Shown: positions 32,162-41,889 of the stretch, piece by piece
How positions within the stretch are numbered: position 1 is the stretch's first letter
Layout: each line of letters opens with the position of its first letter
Source of the DNA: Photobacterium sp. SKA34
GTDB lineage: Bacteria > Pseudomonadota > Gammaproteobacteria > Enterobacterales > Vibrionaceae
DNA: 64,000 nt
Assembly (NCBI RefSeq): GCF_000153325.1
Contig: NZ_CH724144.1
Coordinates: 128,355-192,354 of the forward strand
Direction: 5' to 3'
Notes under the pieces: model-generated
What the model was told of the DNA's origin: nothing
Database searches by the model: none
The model's input: only the letters and a program-made list of their open reading frames with translations
Translations under genes and position numbers: made by a program

Positions 32162-32887
32162 ATGAGCACAATTAATGGTGCAGGAAACAGCAATCTTTCT
32201 TACCTTGACCAGCTAAAAAGCATGCAAGATAAGAAAGTCGAACAAGAGCAAGAAGTCACAGGAAAAAATCAGCTGAAGCAAGATGATTTCTTATCATTGC
32301 TAACCAAACAATTAGCACAGCAAGATCCGTTTAAACCTGTGAGTAATGATCAAATGATCGCGCAAATGGCATCATTCGCCACCGTTGATGGCATTAACAA
32401 AATGAATGAGCAGTTTGGCTCATTAAATAGTGCAATGACATCAAATCAAGCACTACAAGCATCTTCTCTTGTTGGACAAGATGTACTTATTCCTAATTCA
32501 ACCGCAATGCGCAGTAGCGAAGGCGAAATGTCTGGTATGACGCGTTTAACACAAAGCGTTGATAACGCCATGCTGCGAGTTGAGAATGAACAAGGTGAAT
32601 TGGTCAAAACCATGAGTCTTGGTGCTAAATCAGCCGGCGAACATCCATTTACATGGGATGGCAAAGATGATGATGGCAACATTATGCCGCAAGGAATGTA
32701 TAAGTTTTCTGTGTCAGGCAATGTAAAAGGCGAAAGCCAGAATTTTGAAGTGCTTACTCACGCAAACGTGAATAGCGTTTTATTAGGGAATAACGACGGT
32801 CAGGTGATGTTAAATCTTGCTGGCTTCGATAAGCCAGTTCAGTTGGCTGATGTTCTACAAATTGGCAAAGCAACACAAAAAGGATAA
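32162..32887 (+). CDS. flgD: Hook capping / scaffold protein FlgD
   Basis: Temporary cap that guides FlgE assembly into the hook. 241 residues: an N-terminal region (KQDDFLSLLTKQLAQQDPFK, then DQMIAQMASFATVDGI) needed for capping and export, then a Tudor/FnIII-like core with FTWDGKDDDGNIMPQGMYKF. Ribosome site AAGGAG lies 8 nt upstream. It is 6 bp before flgE. Confidence 0.96.
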   Translation: MSTINGAGNSNLSYLDQLKSMQDKKVEQEQEVTGKNQLKQDDFLSLLTKQLAQQDPFKPVSNDQMIAQMASFATVDGINKMNEQFGSLNSAMTSNQALQASSLVGQDVLIPNSTAMRSSEGEMSGMTRLTQSVDNAMLRVENEQGELVKTMSLGAKSAGEHPFTWDGKDDDGNIMPQGMYKFSVSGNVKGESQNFEVLTHANVNSVLLGNNDGQVMLNLAGFDKPVQLADVLQIGKATQKG

Positions 32888-32893
32888 TCGAAT

Positions 32894-34297
32894 ATGAGTA
32901 TGAACATTGCGTTGAGCGGTTTAGGTGCAGCTCAAAAAGATCTAAATACCACCAGTAATAACATAGCCAATGCCAACACCTTTGGTTTTAAAGAATCACG
33001 TGCTGAATTTGGTGATGTCTACTCTAATTCGATTTTCTCTAATGCTAAAACCACAACGGGTGGGGGCGTACAAACCTCAACGGTTGCTCAGCAGTTCCAC
33101 GAAGGTTCCAGTATTTACACCAATAACCCGTTAGATTTACGTGTCTCTGGTTCGGGCTTTTTTGCTGTGGCAGATAATAAGAATGAACCTGCGAATAATA
33201 ACCTTACCCGTAATGGTGCGTTTCATCTAAACAACGAAAATGAGTTAGTAAACTCTGAAGGTAAGTTCTTACTGGGCTATCCTGTCAATAAAGATTCAAA
33301 TACCGTGGCTTCTTATGAAGCAAAATCGATGAAAATTGATGATGTGTTTGGTCAGCCAACAAAATCAGGCACGATTAAAGTGTCTTTGAATCTACCCAAT
33401 AAAGAAACAGCACCGAAAAGCAATTCATTTGATTTTAAAGACCCAGATTCTTTCAATAAATCCACGTCATCAACGATTTACGATTCATTAGGTAAACCGT
33501 ATAAAATGACGACTTATTATGTCGCTAAATATGATCCTAATGCCGTTCCAACCAATGCTAATACATGGGAAGTGCACCAAACTGTTACTAATAACAGTGG
33601 TGAAGAGCGATTATTAAAGCCAGATCCAGCAAGCATCCCAGCAGCTTATCAAGTTATTGATAATACAGATCCTACTGCTCCAGTGGTGACAGGTTATCGT
33701 ATGCGATTTGATCAAAATGGTCAGCCTTATCCAGGAGACCTTGGCGATCCAACGGCAACACCTCCAATACCACCAACACCAGCAAGCCCATTAAATATTC
33801 AAATGGAGACATTCGCTTCTGCTGGTATTGATGTCGGTGGTGCTGATCCTACACAATCGTTAACCATGAACTATGATGATCCGACTCAATATGCTTCAGC
33901 GTTTGAAGTGCGTAAATTCCAAGATGTAGACGGCGCGACAACAGGCTATTTATCGAAAGTTGATATCGATCCTGAAGGCAATATTTTGGCGTCTTATTCA
34001 AATGGTAAAGATATCGTTGTAGGACGTGTTGCTTTAGCGCGCGTTTCTAATGAGCAAGGGTTAGCACAGTTAGGTGGTACGCTTTGGAATACCACCCAAG
34101 AATCAGGTCAGGCGATTTGGGGTGATGCATCACAAGGCTCATTTGGCTCTGTTAAAAGCGGAACGCTTGAACAATCAAATATTGATATGACCCAAGAGCT
34201 GGTGGATTTGATCACCGCGCAACGTAACTTCCAAGCTAGCTCTCGTGCACTAGATGTGAATAACCAGCTACAACAGAATATTCTACAAATTCGTTAA
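32894..34297 (+). CDS. flgE: Flagellar hook protein FlgE
   Basis: Subunit of the hook, the universal joint between rod and filament. 467 residues, slightly longer than most (about 400-435). N-terminal ALSGLGAAQKDLNTTSNNIA and C-terminal LTAQ-type end (ELVDLITAQRNFQASSRALD) are conserved. The middle includes a Pro/Thr-rich stretch (DPTATPPIPPTPASPLNIQ, near residue 298) that may account for the extra length. It ends the flgBCDE unit and a hairpin follows. Confidence 0.96.
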   Translation: MSMNIALSGLGAAQKDLNTTSNNIANANTFGFKESRAEFGDVYSNSIFSNAKTTTGGGVQTSTVAQQFHEGSSIYTNNPLDLRVSGSGFFAVADNKNEPANNNLTRNGAFHLNNENELVNSEGKFLLGYPVNKDSNTVASYEAKSMKIDDVFGQPTKSGTIKVSLNLPNKETAPKSNSFDFKDPDSFNKSTSSTIYDSLGKPYKMTTYYVAKYDPNAVPTNANTWEVHQTVTNNSGEERLLKPDPASIPAAYQVIDNTDPTAPVVTGYRMRFDQNGQPYPGDLGDPTATPPIPPTPASPLNIQMETFASAGIDVGGADPTQSLTMNYDDPTQYASAFEVRKFQDVDGATTGYLSKVDIDPEGNILASYSNGKDIVVGRVALARVSNEQGLAQLGGTLWNTTQESGQAIWGDASQGSFGSVKSGTLEQSNIDMTQELVDLITAQRNFQASSRALDVNNQLQQNILQIR

Positions 34298-34317
34298 GGT
34301 TTATCCTTTACAGTCCT

Positions 34318-34357
34318 ATTGCCGTTTTACCTTTTCGTTGAAGCGGCAATTTTTTTC
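34318..34357 (+). terminator. Terminator after flgE
   Basis: The 7-bp stem attgccg / cggcaat with a 19-nt loop is followed by seven T. It ends the flgBCDE transcript before the flgF promoter. Confidence 0.75.
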
Positions 34358-34420
34358 CCTCCAGTATTATCTTCCTTCTCTTTTTCTCTCAATACATTGT
34401 TATTAAACAATAAATATAAT

Positions 34421-34436
34421 TGGCTTAGTTTTTGCT
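34421..34436 (+). promoter_or_regulatory. Sigma-54 promoter of flgFGHIJ
   Basis: TGGCTTAGTTTTTGCT has the -24 GG and -12 GC elements with 10-bp spacing, 36 bp before the flgF start. It makes flgF-J a separate operon from flgB-E. Confidence 0.8.
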
Positions 34437-34472
34437 TTATTGATGCTGTTAGATAATAGGAGTGTCAAAAAA

Positions 34473-35222
34473 ATGGATCGTGCTCTGTATCTTGCCATGA
34501 GTGGCGCAAAACAAGATATGTATGGTATGCAAGTTCATGCCAATAACTTGGCGAATGTCAGTACAACAGGCTTTCGTGCCGACTTACAACAGGCGCGTAG
34601 TATGCAAGCCTATGGTGAAGGTCTACCTAGCCGTGTGTTTTCAATGGCTGAACGCCCAGGTAATGATTTTGCACAAGGCTCAGTGATCAATACAGGACGG
34701 GATTTAGACGTTGCAGTAGAAGGCGACGGTTGGCTTGCTGTGATGGATGTCAAAGGCCAAGAAGCTTACACCCGTGCTGGACATTTGAAAATTGATCAAA
34801 CAGGCATGTTACAAAACAGTAATGGTCAATTGGTGTTAGGCCAAAACGACAGTCCTATTTTTATCCCACTTCCGATCAGTAAAATTGAAATTGGTAAAGA
34901 CGGTACGGTGTCGGTTTTACCACAAGGTGCGCCGCCTGATGCAATCGCAGTTGTTGATCGCATTAAATTGGTTAAACCTGATAATCAAGCGTTGTTTAAA
35001 GATACTGATGGTTTATTTAAATCTATCGGTGAGCGTATTCCGCTTGATGCAGATGCCAGTGTGACACTGGCCAAAGGTATGCTAGAAGGCAGTAACGTCA
35101 ATGCGGTTTCTGAAATGACCAGCATGATTGATCTTCAGCGCCACTTTGAAATGCAAGTAAAACTGATGAAAACCGCAGAAGAAATGGATAAAGCCTCTTC
35201 TTCTCTTATGCGTATTGGCTAA
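34473..35222 (+). CDS. flgF: Flagellar proximal rod protein FlgF
   Basis: Rod subunit, 249 residues from the ATG at 34473, which follows an AGGAG ribosome site; an in-frame ATG at 34440 lies within the sigma-54 promoter region and is not the start. N-terminal MDRALYLAMSGAKQDMYGMQ and C-terminal SEMTSMIDLQRHFEMQVKLM mark the FlgF/FlgG family. flgG follows by 16 bp. Confidence 0.95.
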   Translation: MDRALYLAMSGAKQDMYGMQVHANNLANVSTTGFRADLQQARSMQAYGEGLPSRVFSMAERPGNDFAQGSVINTGRDLDVAVEGDGWLAVMDVKGQEAYTRAGHLKIDQTGMLQNSNGQLVLGQNDSPIFIPLPISKIEIGKDGTVSVLPQGAPPDAIAVVDRIKLVKPDNQALFKDTDGLFKSIGERIPLDADASVTLAKGMLEGSNVNAVSEMTSMIDLQRHFEMQVKLMKTAEEMDKASSSLMRIG

Positions 35223-35238
35223 TTAAAAGGACAGAACA

Positions 35239-36027
35239 ATGCATCCAGCACTATGGGTAAGTAAAACCGGTCTTGACGCGCAGCAGACAAATATCTCGAC
35301 TATTTCTAACAACTTGGCTAACGCCTCAACCGTTGGCTTTAAAAAAGGTCGTGCGGTTTTTGAAGATCTCTTCTATCAAAATATTAATCAACCGGGCGGT
35401 CAGTCAACTCAAGATACCACGTTACCAACAGGTTTGATGTTGGGGGCGGGCTCAAAAGTGGTTGCGACACAAAAAGTCTTTACCCAAGGTAATACTCAAA
35501 CCACCAATAACGCCATGGACATGATGATCGAAGGTGATGGCTTTTTCCAAGTGCTATTACCTGATGGCAATATAGGCTATACCCGTAATGGTCAGTTTAC
35601 GATTAACTCTGAAGGTCAATTAGTTACCAGTGGTAGTGGCTATCCTGTACAGCCTGAGATTGTGGTACCTGAAGATGCGGTAGGCATTACCGTCGGTACT
35701 GATGGTGAAGTTTCTGCACGTATTCGTGGTGAGCAAGAAAACCAAGTCTTGGGGCAAATTACCACCGTCGACTTTATTAACCCTGGTGGTATGGAGCCTA
35801 TCGGTCAGAATTTATTCTTACCAACAGGTGCTAGCGGCGATCCTCAAGAAGGGACACCGGGCTTGGAAGGATATGGCTCTATCCGCCAATCTATGCTTGA
35901 AACATCCAACGTAAACGTGACGGAAGAGCTTGTGAATATGATTGAAGCACAACGCGTTTATGAGATGAACTCGAAAGTGATTTCAACTGTTGATCAGATG
36001 TTGAGTTACGTTAACCAGCAATTGTAA
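35239..36027 (+). CDS. flgG: Flagellar distal rod protein FlgG
   Basis: Distal rod subunit, 262 residues, the standard length. It contains the rod N-terminal ISTISNNLANASTVGFKKGR, the FlgG-specific early insert (DLFYQNINQPGGQ), and the C-terminal NVTEELVNMIEAQRVYEMNS. Ribosome site AAAGGA precedes the ATG. Part of the flgFGHIJ operon. Confidence 0.97.
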   Translation: MHPALWVSKTGLDAQQTNISTISNNLANASTVGFKKGRAVFEDLFYQNINQPGGQSTQDTTLPTGLMLGAGSKVVATQKVFTQGNTQTTNNAMDMMIEGDGFFQVLLPDGNIGYTRNGQFTINSEGQLVTSGSGYPVQPEIVVPEDAVGITVGTDGEVSARIRGEQENQVLGQITTVDFINPGGMEPIGQNLFLPTGASGDPQEGTPGLEGYGSIRQSMLETSNVNVTEELVNMIEAQRVYEMNSKVISTVDQMLSYVNQQL

Positions 36028-36067
36028 TGATTGGTGGTAATGAATGAATTGCGCTCAGGTAAATAAA

Positions 36068-36853
36068 ATGAATCGTCAGTGGATGAAAAGATCATTAATT
36101 CTATTAAGTTTGGCATTAACAGGCTGTGTATCTACACCACCTGATGTTGCTGGCAGTGATATTGAAAAAGCCACCACCAATGTTGATGCGGTAGAAGGTA
36201 AAGAGAAAGAGTCGAAAGGGCTTATTGATCGGATCCGTAAACGCGAAGATCCAGAAGCGGGCGATCCCGCTTGGAATCCTGTTCGCCCACAAGATAAACC
36301 TGAGCATTACGCAACAGCAACAGGCTCTTTATTTAATCAATCACAAGTGCAAGATCTGTATGACGACACTAAGCCCCGTGGTATTGGTGATATCGTCACA
36401 ATTTTACTCGAAGAAAAAACCGCAGCGAAAAAGAGTGCAAGCTCAGATTTAGATAAATCTACCGATTTAAATATGAAGCCAATAGAACTAGGGGGTAAAC
36501 CCGTCACCATTCGTGATTACAGCTTGTCTTATGGCATGTCGAACAATAACACATTTGCAGGCTCTACTTCTGCCGATCAAAGTAACAGTATTAAAGGTTC
36601 TATTTCTGTTGAAGTGGTTGAGGTTTTAAATAACGGTAACTTGGCTGTGCGTGGTGAAAAATGGCTAATGCTTAACACTGGCGAAGAATATATTCGGGTA
36701 AGCGGACATATTCGACCTGACGATATTAGCCAAGATAACACCATTGCATCAACACGTATTTCTAATGCGCGGATCCAATACTCAGGTACTGGTGATCGCC
36801 AAGATATTCAAGAGCAAAATTGGTTATCACGTTTCTTTAACGTTGCTTTCTAA
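36068..36853 (+). CDS. flgH: L-ring lipoprotein FlgH
   Basis: Lipoprotein that forms the L ring in the outer membrane. From the ATG at 36068 it is 261 residues; an earlier in-frame ATG at 36044 is possible but less likely. The lipobox LALTGC gives a lipid-modified Cys near residue 21. The FlgH domain ([20 protein letters not shown] followed by [11 protein letters not shown] … [19 protein letters not shown]) is complete. Between flgG and flgI, same strand. Confidence 0.95.
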   Translation: MNRQWMKRSLILLSLALTGCVSTPPDVAGSDIEKATTNVDAVEGKEKESKGLIDRIRKREDPEAGDPAWNPVRPQDKPEHYATATGSLFNQSQVQDLYDDTKPRGIGDIVTILLEEKTAAKKSASSDLDKSTDLNMKPIELGGKPVTIRDYSLSYGMSNNNTFAGSTSADQSNSIKGSISVEVVEVLNNGNLAVRGEKWLMLNTGEEYIRVSGHIRPDDISQDNTIASTRISNARIQYSGTGDRQDIQEQNWLSRFFNVAF

Positions 36854-36899
36854 TCAGCCAGTTTTTGTCAAAACATAGCGTCAGGGAAAGGAGAATCCA

Positions 36900-37991
36900 T
36901 TGAATTTTCGCGCAATTATTATTACGGGTTTAATTTTATTATCTGGCACTGTGGATGCGGCACGTATTAAAGATGTCGCTTCCGTTGCAGGAGTTCGTAG
37001 TAACCAACTTGTCGGTTATGGTTTAGTCGTTGGTTTACCTGGCACTGGCGAGACAACGCCTTTCACCGATCAAAGCTTTAATGCCATGCTACAGAATTTC
37101 GGCATTCAATTGCCGGTAGGTACAAAGCCAAAGATCAAAAACGTTGCCGCTGTTGCCGTTAATGCTACTTTGCCCCCTTTTACCAAGCAAGGTCAAAGCA
37201 TTGATGTTACCGTCTCTTCAATTGGTTCAGCCAAGAGTTTACGAGGTGGTACGTTATTGCAAACTTTCTTAAAAGGTTTGGATGGCAAGGTTTATGCAAT
37301 AGCTCAAGGTACATTGGTCGTTGGTGGTTTTAGTGCAGAAGGGGCTGATGGCTCTAAAGTGATCGGTAATACGCCAACGGTAGGTCGGATCTCTAACGGT
37401 GCAATGGTTGAACAAGAAGTGCCTAATCCATTTGGACGCGGTGATTACTTAACCTTCAACCTGCATGATTCAGATTTTACCACGGCACAACGTATGGCAG
37501 ATTCTATTAATCAGTTTTTAGGGCCTCAAATGGCATCCGCTGTCGATGCAACATCAATAAAAGTGCGAGCACCACGCGATGTGAGTCAGCGAGTTGCGTT
37601 TCTATCAACGGTTGAAAACTTAGAGTTTGATCCTGCAGAAGGCTCAGCCAAAATTATTGTTAACTCGCGCACTGGTACCATTGTTATTGGCCAGCATGTG
37701 AAGTTAAAACCTGCGGCAATCACGCATGGTGGTATGACAGTATCCATTAAAGAAAACCCACAGGTGAGTCAACCCAACGCCTTTGCTGGTGGTGAAACGA
37801 CCGTGGTTGAAAACAGTAATATCAACGTACAACAATCTGATGCACGCATGTTTAAGTTTGAGCCGGGTGTATCGTTAGATGAGCTTGTTCGAGCGGTGAA
37901 TCAAGTAGGTGCCGCGCCATCAGATCTAATGGCAATTTTACAAGCGCTGAAACAAGCAGGTGCCATTGAAGGACAGTTAATCATCATTTAA
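36900..37991 (+). CDS. flgI: P-ring protein FlgI
   Basis: Periplasmic protein of the P ring around the rod. 363 residues with a TTG start at 36900, preceded by AAAGGAG. A signal peptide ([20 protein letters not shown]) is followed by [20 protein letters not shown] and the rest of the family core to the C-terminal [10 protein letters not shown]. The TTG start is typical of weakly translated flagellar ring genes but is an inference from the ribosome site. Confidence 0.95.
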   Translation: MNFRAIIITGLILLSGTVDAARIKDVASVAGVRSNQLVGYGLVVGLPGTGETTPFTDQSFNAMLQNFGIQLPVGTKPKIKNVAAVAVNATLPPFTKQGQSIDVTVSSIGSAKSLRGGTLLQTFLKGLDGKVYAIAQGTLVVGGFSAEGADGSKVIGNTPTVGRISNGAMVEQEVPNPFGRGDYLTFNLHDSDFTTAQRMADSINQFLGPQMASAVDATSIKVRAPRDVSQRVAFLSTVENLEFDPAEGSAKIIVNSRTGTIVIGQHVKLKPAAITHGGMTVSIKENPQVSQPNAFAGGETTVVENSNINVQQSDARMFKFEPGVSLDELVRAVNQVGAAPSDLMAILQALKQAGAIEGQLIII

Positions 37992-38033
37992 CACTGATGA
38001 TTTAAGTAAAAAGTAATTAACAAGGATTGTAAT

Positions 38034-39020
38034 ATGAAGCAAATTGATCCCGGTTTTGTCCATGATATTAGTAACCTAGACCGTCTACGTGCAGGTATTG
38101 GCGAAGATTCAAAGGGATCATTGCGTCAGGCGGCTAATCAGTTTGAGTCTATTTTTACTCAGATGTTATTTAAGTCAATGCGCGAAGCGAACGAAGCGTT
38201 TGAATCTGATTTAATGAGCAGCAATAACAGCAAGTTTTATCAGCAAATGCATGATGAGCAGATGTCATCTCAGCTAAGCACCACTGGAAGTTTGGGCTTG
38301 GCTGAGATGATTGTTAAGCAATTGGGTGGCGAAGATAACGAGCAAAAGGCACATACTCCAACGACAGATTTATTCCCGAAAAAAGACAATACGGATCCAC
38401 TGCAGATTCGCCCAATCGAGAATAAATCCCAGCCATTAACACTACCGCAACGAGAAGATCAAAATAGCGTTGTGGCACAACAGGTATTAGAAAAATATAA
38501 GCAGCGATTACAAAATGCCGATGTTCAGCCACCATTACGACAATCTGAACCTGATCGTTTTGAAACGCCAGAAGCATTTGTTGATCACATGGCACCGTAT
38601 GCGACTAAAGCGGCACGCGCTTTGGGAACCGATCCCGCAATGTTGATAGCGCAAGCGGCGTTAGAAACAGGTTGGGGTAAAAAAGTGATCAAAAATGCGG
38701 CAGGAACAAGTAACAACCTATTTAATATCAAAGCCGATCCACGTTGGAGTGGGCAAAAGGTTGCCACGCGTACATTGGAATATCATAACGGTGTTGCAGT
38801 ACAAGAAAATGCGGCGTTTCGATCTTATGGTTCTTATCAAGATAGCTTTCAAGATTTTGTGAAGTTCTTACAACAGAACCCACGTTATTCAACCGCGTTA
38901 AAACATAGTGGTGAGCCGAATCAATTTATTCGTGAAATACATAAAGCAGGATATGCCACCGATCCAAATTACAGTAATAAAGTATTAGCAGTAATGAAAA
39001 AGGTGAAAACATTAATGTAA
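38034..39020 (+). CDS. flgJ: Flagellar rod assembly protein / muramidase FlgJ
   Basis: Two-domain protein: residues about 25-110 cap rod assembly (QAANQFESIFTQMLFKSMRE), and residues about 180-328 form a glucosaminidase-type domain that opens peptidoglycan (MLIAQAALETGWGKKVIKN, with the catalytic Glu in ALETGWG). The two are joined by a Pro/Gln-rich linker. 328 residues. Last gene of the flgFGHIJ unit. Confidence 0.95.
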   Translation: MKQIDPGFVHDISNLDRLRAGIGEDSKGSLRQAANQFESIFTQMLFKSMREANEAFESDLMSSNNSKFYQQMHDEQMSSQLSTTGSLGLAEMIVKQLGGEDNEQKAHTPTTDLFPKKDNTDPLQIRPIENKSQPLTLPQREDQNSVVAQQVLEKYKQRLQNADVQPPLRQSEPDRFETPEAFVDHMAPYATKAARALGTDPAMLIAQAALETGWGKKVIKNAAGTSNNLFNIKADPRWSGQKVATRTLEYHNGVAVQENAAFRSYGSYQDSFQDFVKFLQQNPRYSTALKHSGEPNQFIREIHKAGYATDPNYSNKVLAVMKKVKTLM

Positions 39021-39070
39021 AAAGAAGAGGTATATAAATAAAATCGAATTAAAATAAAAAATTATATTCT

Positions 39071-39087
39071 ATCAAATAATATTTGAT
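39071..39087. terminator. Hairpin downstream of flgJ, possibly bidirectional
   Basis: atcaaata / tatttgat is an 8-bp palindrome around one base. T-rich sequence follows on the minus strand and a short T run on the plus strand, so it may end both flgJ and the small opposite ORF. Confidence 0.45.
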
Positions 39088-39116
39088 GGAAGATTTTTAG
39101 TAACTGAAAAATAGGG

Positions 39117-39311
39117 TTATATAACAATATCAATAATATTTGATACCATTTTAATTAGGTCGTTACTTTCAAATAAAGCATTTTCTACTTCTTTTTCAGG
39201 CACTTGCTTTTCTTCTGTTTTTTTGTCATCAAAATGTTCACTCACTAGTGGTACAACAACTTCTTTTAATGCGTAACCAATTAGTCCTGATACTAATAAG
39301 TTCATAATCAT
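39117..39311 (-). CDS. Small hypothetical membrane-associated protein between flgJ and flgK
   Basis: A 64-residue open frame (MIMNLLVSGLIGYALKEVVV...) read against the flagellar genes. It has an AAAGGATA ribosome site before the ATG pair, an N-terminal hydrophobic segment (residues about 4-23), a charged middle (DDKKTEEKQVPEKEVE), and a hydrophobic amphipathic end (DLIKMVSNIIDIVI). A hairpin lies after its stop. I do not recognise it and cannot say whether it is flagellar. The protein-like organisation favours a real gene over chance. Confidence 0.5.
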   Translation of the reverse strand: MIMNLLVSGLIGYALKEVVVPLVSEHFDDKKTEEKQVPEKEVENALFESNDLIKMVSNIIDIVI

Positions 39312-39433
39312 TATCCTTTATGTTTATTTTAATTTAGGTTGAGCTTTTAAATTATAAACAAATAGCGATTTATTACCATCATTAAATACTCAAAAATAAT
39401 CGTTTAATTTAAAATACCGTTATTATTTTCAAT

Positions 39434-39449
39434 TGGTTCGATTTTTGCA
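39434..39449 (+). promoter_or_regulatory. Sigma-54 promoter of flgKL
   Basis: TGGTTCGATTTTTGCA has GG and GC at 10-bp spacing, 91 bp before the flgK start, in the gap after the small opposite ORF. Confidence 0.75.
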
Positions 39450-39539
39450 AGGAAGCTATCATAATGTGCGCTTTACATTAATAAGCGTCATTAAGATTGA
39501 TATAAAAACATCACGTTGTTAATGAGTTAGGGAATCAAT

Positions 39540-41876
39540 ATGGCGTCGGATTTAATGCAGCTTGGTATCAGTGGTTTGCGTACATCGCAAAAGCAACTTG
39601 ATGTAACCAGCCATAATATTAGTAACGTGCATACCGCAGGTTATAGCCGTCAGGTCGTCGATCAAAAAGCGGCCGATGCACAATGGAGCGGCGGTAACTA
39701 TTACGGCAGCGGTGCGTATATTGATAGCGTTAATCGTGCTTATGATCAGTTTGCAGCCCGTGAATTAACACTCTCTACCACACAGCTTGAAGCTTCAGAT
39801 GTTCGTCAACAACATATGATGATGTTGGATGATTTTACCTCAAAAAGTGCTGTTAACACGGTTAATAGCATGAATGATTTTTATAACTCGGTACGTTCAT
39901 TGTCAGATCACCCTAACGATCTTGGCTCTCGTCAAACCGTGTTAGACCATGCCAATCAAGCGGCAAAAAGTTTTAATAGCTCGCATGAAATGTTGACCAA
40001 TATTCGCCGTGATGTGAATGAGCAATTGGGTGTGACACTTGATCGTGTAAACGCATTAGGGCAAGAAATTGCCGCTATCAACACCAGTTTACAAGAAATG
40101 CCTGATGGCGATCAAAACCATGACTTGCTGGATAAACAGCGTGGCCTAATCAATGAATTAGCCAAGTATACCAAAGTGACAGTACTTGCGGATAAAGGCA
40201 GCCTTGCTGATAAAGTCATTATTGGTAGCGGTGATACCTTGGTCTCTGGCGTTGAATCATCACAATTAAAAATGGTTAATGGCGATCCTGATTTAGAAGA
40301 CAAACAAATAGCCCTCATCAATGGTAACCAAGCTAAGCCAATTAAAAGTGATGATATTGGTGGTGGGTTAGGTGCCATGTTATTTATTCGTGATGATGTA
40401 ATAGATAAAAGCCTAGATGAAATGGGGCGGATGGCGATTGGATTTTCAAAGCAAATAAATGATTTACAGCAATCTGGTACAGATTTAACAGGTGCGATAG
40501 GCAGCGCTTTATTTAGTGATGTTAATAGCCCTACTTTAGTCAAAGAGCGAGTATTAAAGCCGCTAGGTAGTCAAACAGACATTGATGTAAAAATCGATGA
40601 TGTGAATGCGCTGAAAACCGGTGATTATGAATTAACCGCAGAATTTGATGGGACTGATTACAGCTTTAGATTGTTTGATCCTGCTGGCAATGAAATGAAA
40701 AAGCCTGATGGTAGCGCATTTATTTCTTCAACAGGTACATTACCCGTTGAAGTGAATGTCGATGGTTTAACGTTAACCATGAACACCGTTATGGGCAATC
40801 CTCCAGCAACGGGGCAAAGCGAAACTGTCATTATTCAGCCTATGCGTCGCGGTGCGGCTAACATCAGTGTTGAAATGTCAGATCCTCGTGGCTTAGCAGG
40901 ACACCGTCAAACCGCATTGATAGAGGCCAACCCCAACAATGCAGGAACAGCGGCATTAACTACCGTCACAGATAATACACCAGATGCTGTCGCGGGTAAT
41001 TATCAAATAGATATTATCAATAGTGCTGATTTAACGGCAACAAATGGTACGGGTAATACTGGAACTGCACAATTTGATGCGATCAAAGGTGCTGCTGCGG
41101 AAGCTGCCCAAGGCGTATATACCCTTAGCTTAAATGCGACTGGGGATAAAATCAGCATGGTTGATGCTGCAAGTAATCCGATCAATTTAATTGATGAAAC
41201 GGGAACGCCTGTAACTGAGCTTGATTACCCATTAACAACAACAGGCAATACATTAACTATGGTTGCCAGTGATGGTAGCCAAGTGAGTGTCGCGACGCTT
41301 GGTGCTGGGGCTGTGGTTGGTGATACTTTCACTTTAGAGATAAAAACCTCAGATAAATTAACGGTTAAAAACACTCAAACGAATACCTTAGTTGATCTTG
41401 ATGATGGCAGCGGTACTCCTGTTCAAGCGTTAGCTTATCCACTAACGAATGCCAATAAAGAAATTACCTTTGCTGGTCAAGCAACCCCGACATTCTCACT
41501 CACCGATAATGGTCAGGCCGGTGATAATTTTACAGTGAGTTTAGGGAGAAGCAGTGCGGTAGGCGGCAACAGCAACTTTTTAGCGATGCAGCAAATTCAG
41601 CATGAAAAAACCATGAACGAGGGTAAATCAAGTGTGATTGATTTATTCGAAGGCTTGGCAACCGACATCGGTATGATGAAAAGTAATGCGGATAAAACAG
41701 CCGAAGTGAATCAATTAGATTTTGATGCCGCCTCTGAGCGTGTTTCTAATCTATCAGGGGTTAACCTTGACGAAGAAGCGGCAAACTTGATGAAGTTTCA
41801 ACAGTCATACATGGCATCATCACGCATCATGTCGGTAGCAAAAGAAACCTTTGATACCTTAATGCGCGCAGTATAA
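39540..41876 (+). CDS. flgK: Hook-filament junction protein FlgK (unusually long)
   Basis: First junction protein between hook and filament. N-terminal LMQLGISGLRTSQKQLDVTS with HNISNVHTAGYSRQVVDQ, and C-terminal SGVNLDEEAANLMKFQQSYM with ASSRIMSVAKETFDTLM, are conserved. At 778 residues it is about 150 longer than the roughly 620 usual in Vibrio. The extra part (about 465-680) consists of Thr/Asn/Asp-rich beta-like modules with internal similarity (TGTPVTELDYPLTTTGNTLT against SGTPVQALAYPLTNANKEIT). It probably forms an extra surface domain. flgL follows by 13 bp. Confidence 0.95.
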   Translation: MASDLMQLGISGLRTSQKQLDVTSHNISNVHTAGYSRQVVDQKAADAQWSGGNYYGSGAYIDSVNRAYDQFAARELTLSTTQLEASDVRQQHMMMLDDFTSKSAVNTVNSMNDFYNSVRSLSDHPNDLGSRQTVLDHANQAAKSFNSSHEMLTNIRRDVNEQLGVTLDRVNALGQEIAAINTSLQEMPDGDQNHDLLDKQRGLINELAKYTKVTVLADKGSLADKVIIGSGDTLVSGVESSQLKMVNGDPDLEDKQIALINGNQAKPIKSDDIGGGLGAMLFIRDDVIDKSLDEMGRMAIGFSKQINDLQQSGTDLTGAIGSALFSDVNSPTLVKERVLKPLGSQTDIDVKIDDVNALKTGDYELTAEFDGTDYSFRLFDPAGNEMKKPDGSAFISSTGTLPVEVNVDGLTLTMNTVMGNPPATGQSETVIIQPMRRGAANISVEMSDPRGLAGHRQTALIEANPNNAGTAALTTVTDNTPDAVAGNYQIDIINSADLTATNGTGNTGTAQFDAIKGAAAEAAQGVYTLSLNATGDKISMVDAASNPINLIDETGTPVTELDYPLTTTGNTLTMVASDGSQVSVATLGAGAVVGDTFTLEIKTSDKLTVKNTQTNTLVDLDDGSGTPVQALAYPLTNANKEITFAGQATPTFSLTDNGQAGDNFTVSLGRSSAVGGNSNFLAMQQIQHEKTMNEGKSSVIDLFEGLATDIGMMKSNADKTAEVNQLDFDAASERVSNLSGVNLDEEAANLMKFQQSYMASSRIMSVAKETFDTLMRAV

Positions 41877-41889
41877 GTAGGAGTAAATA

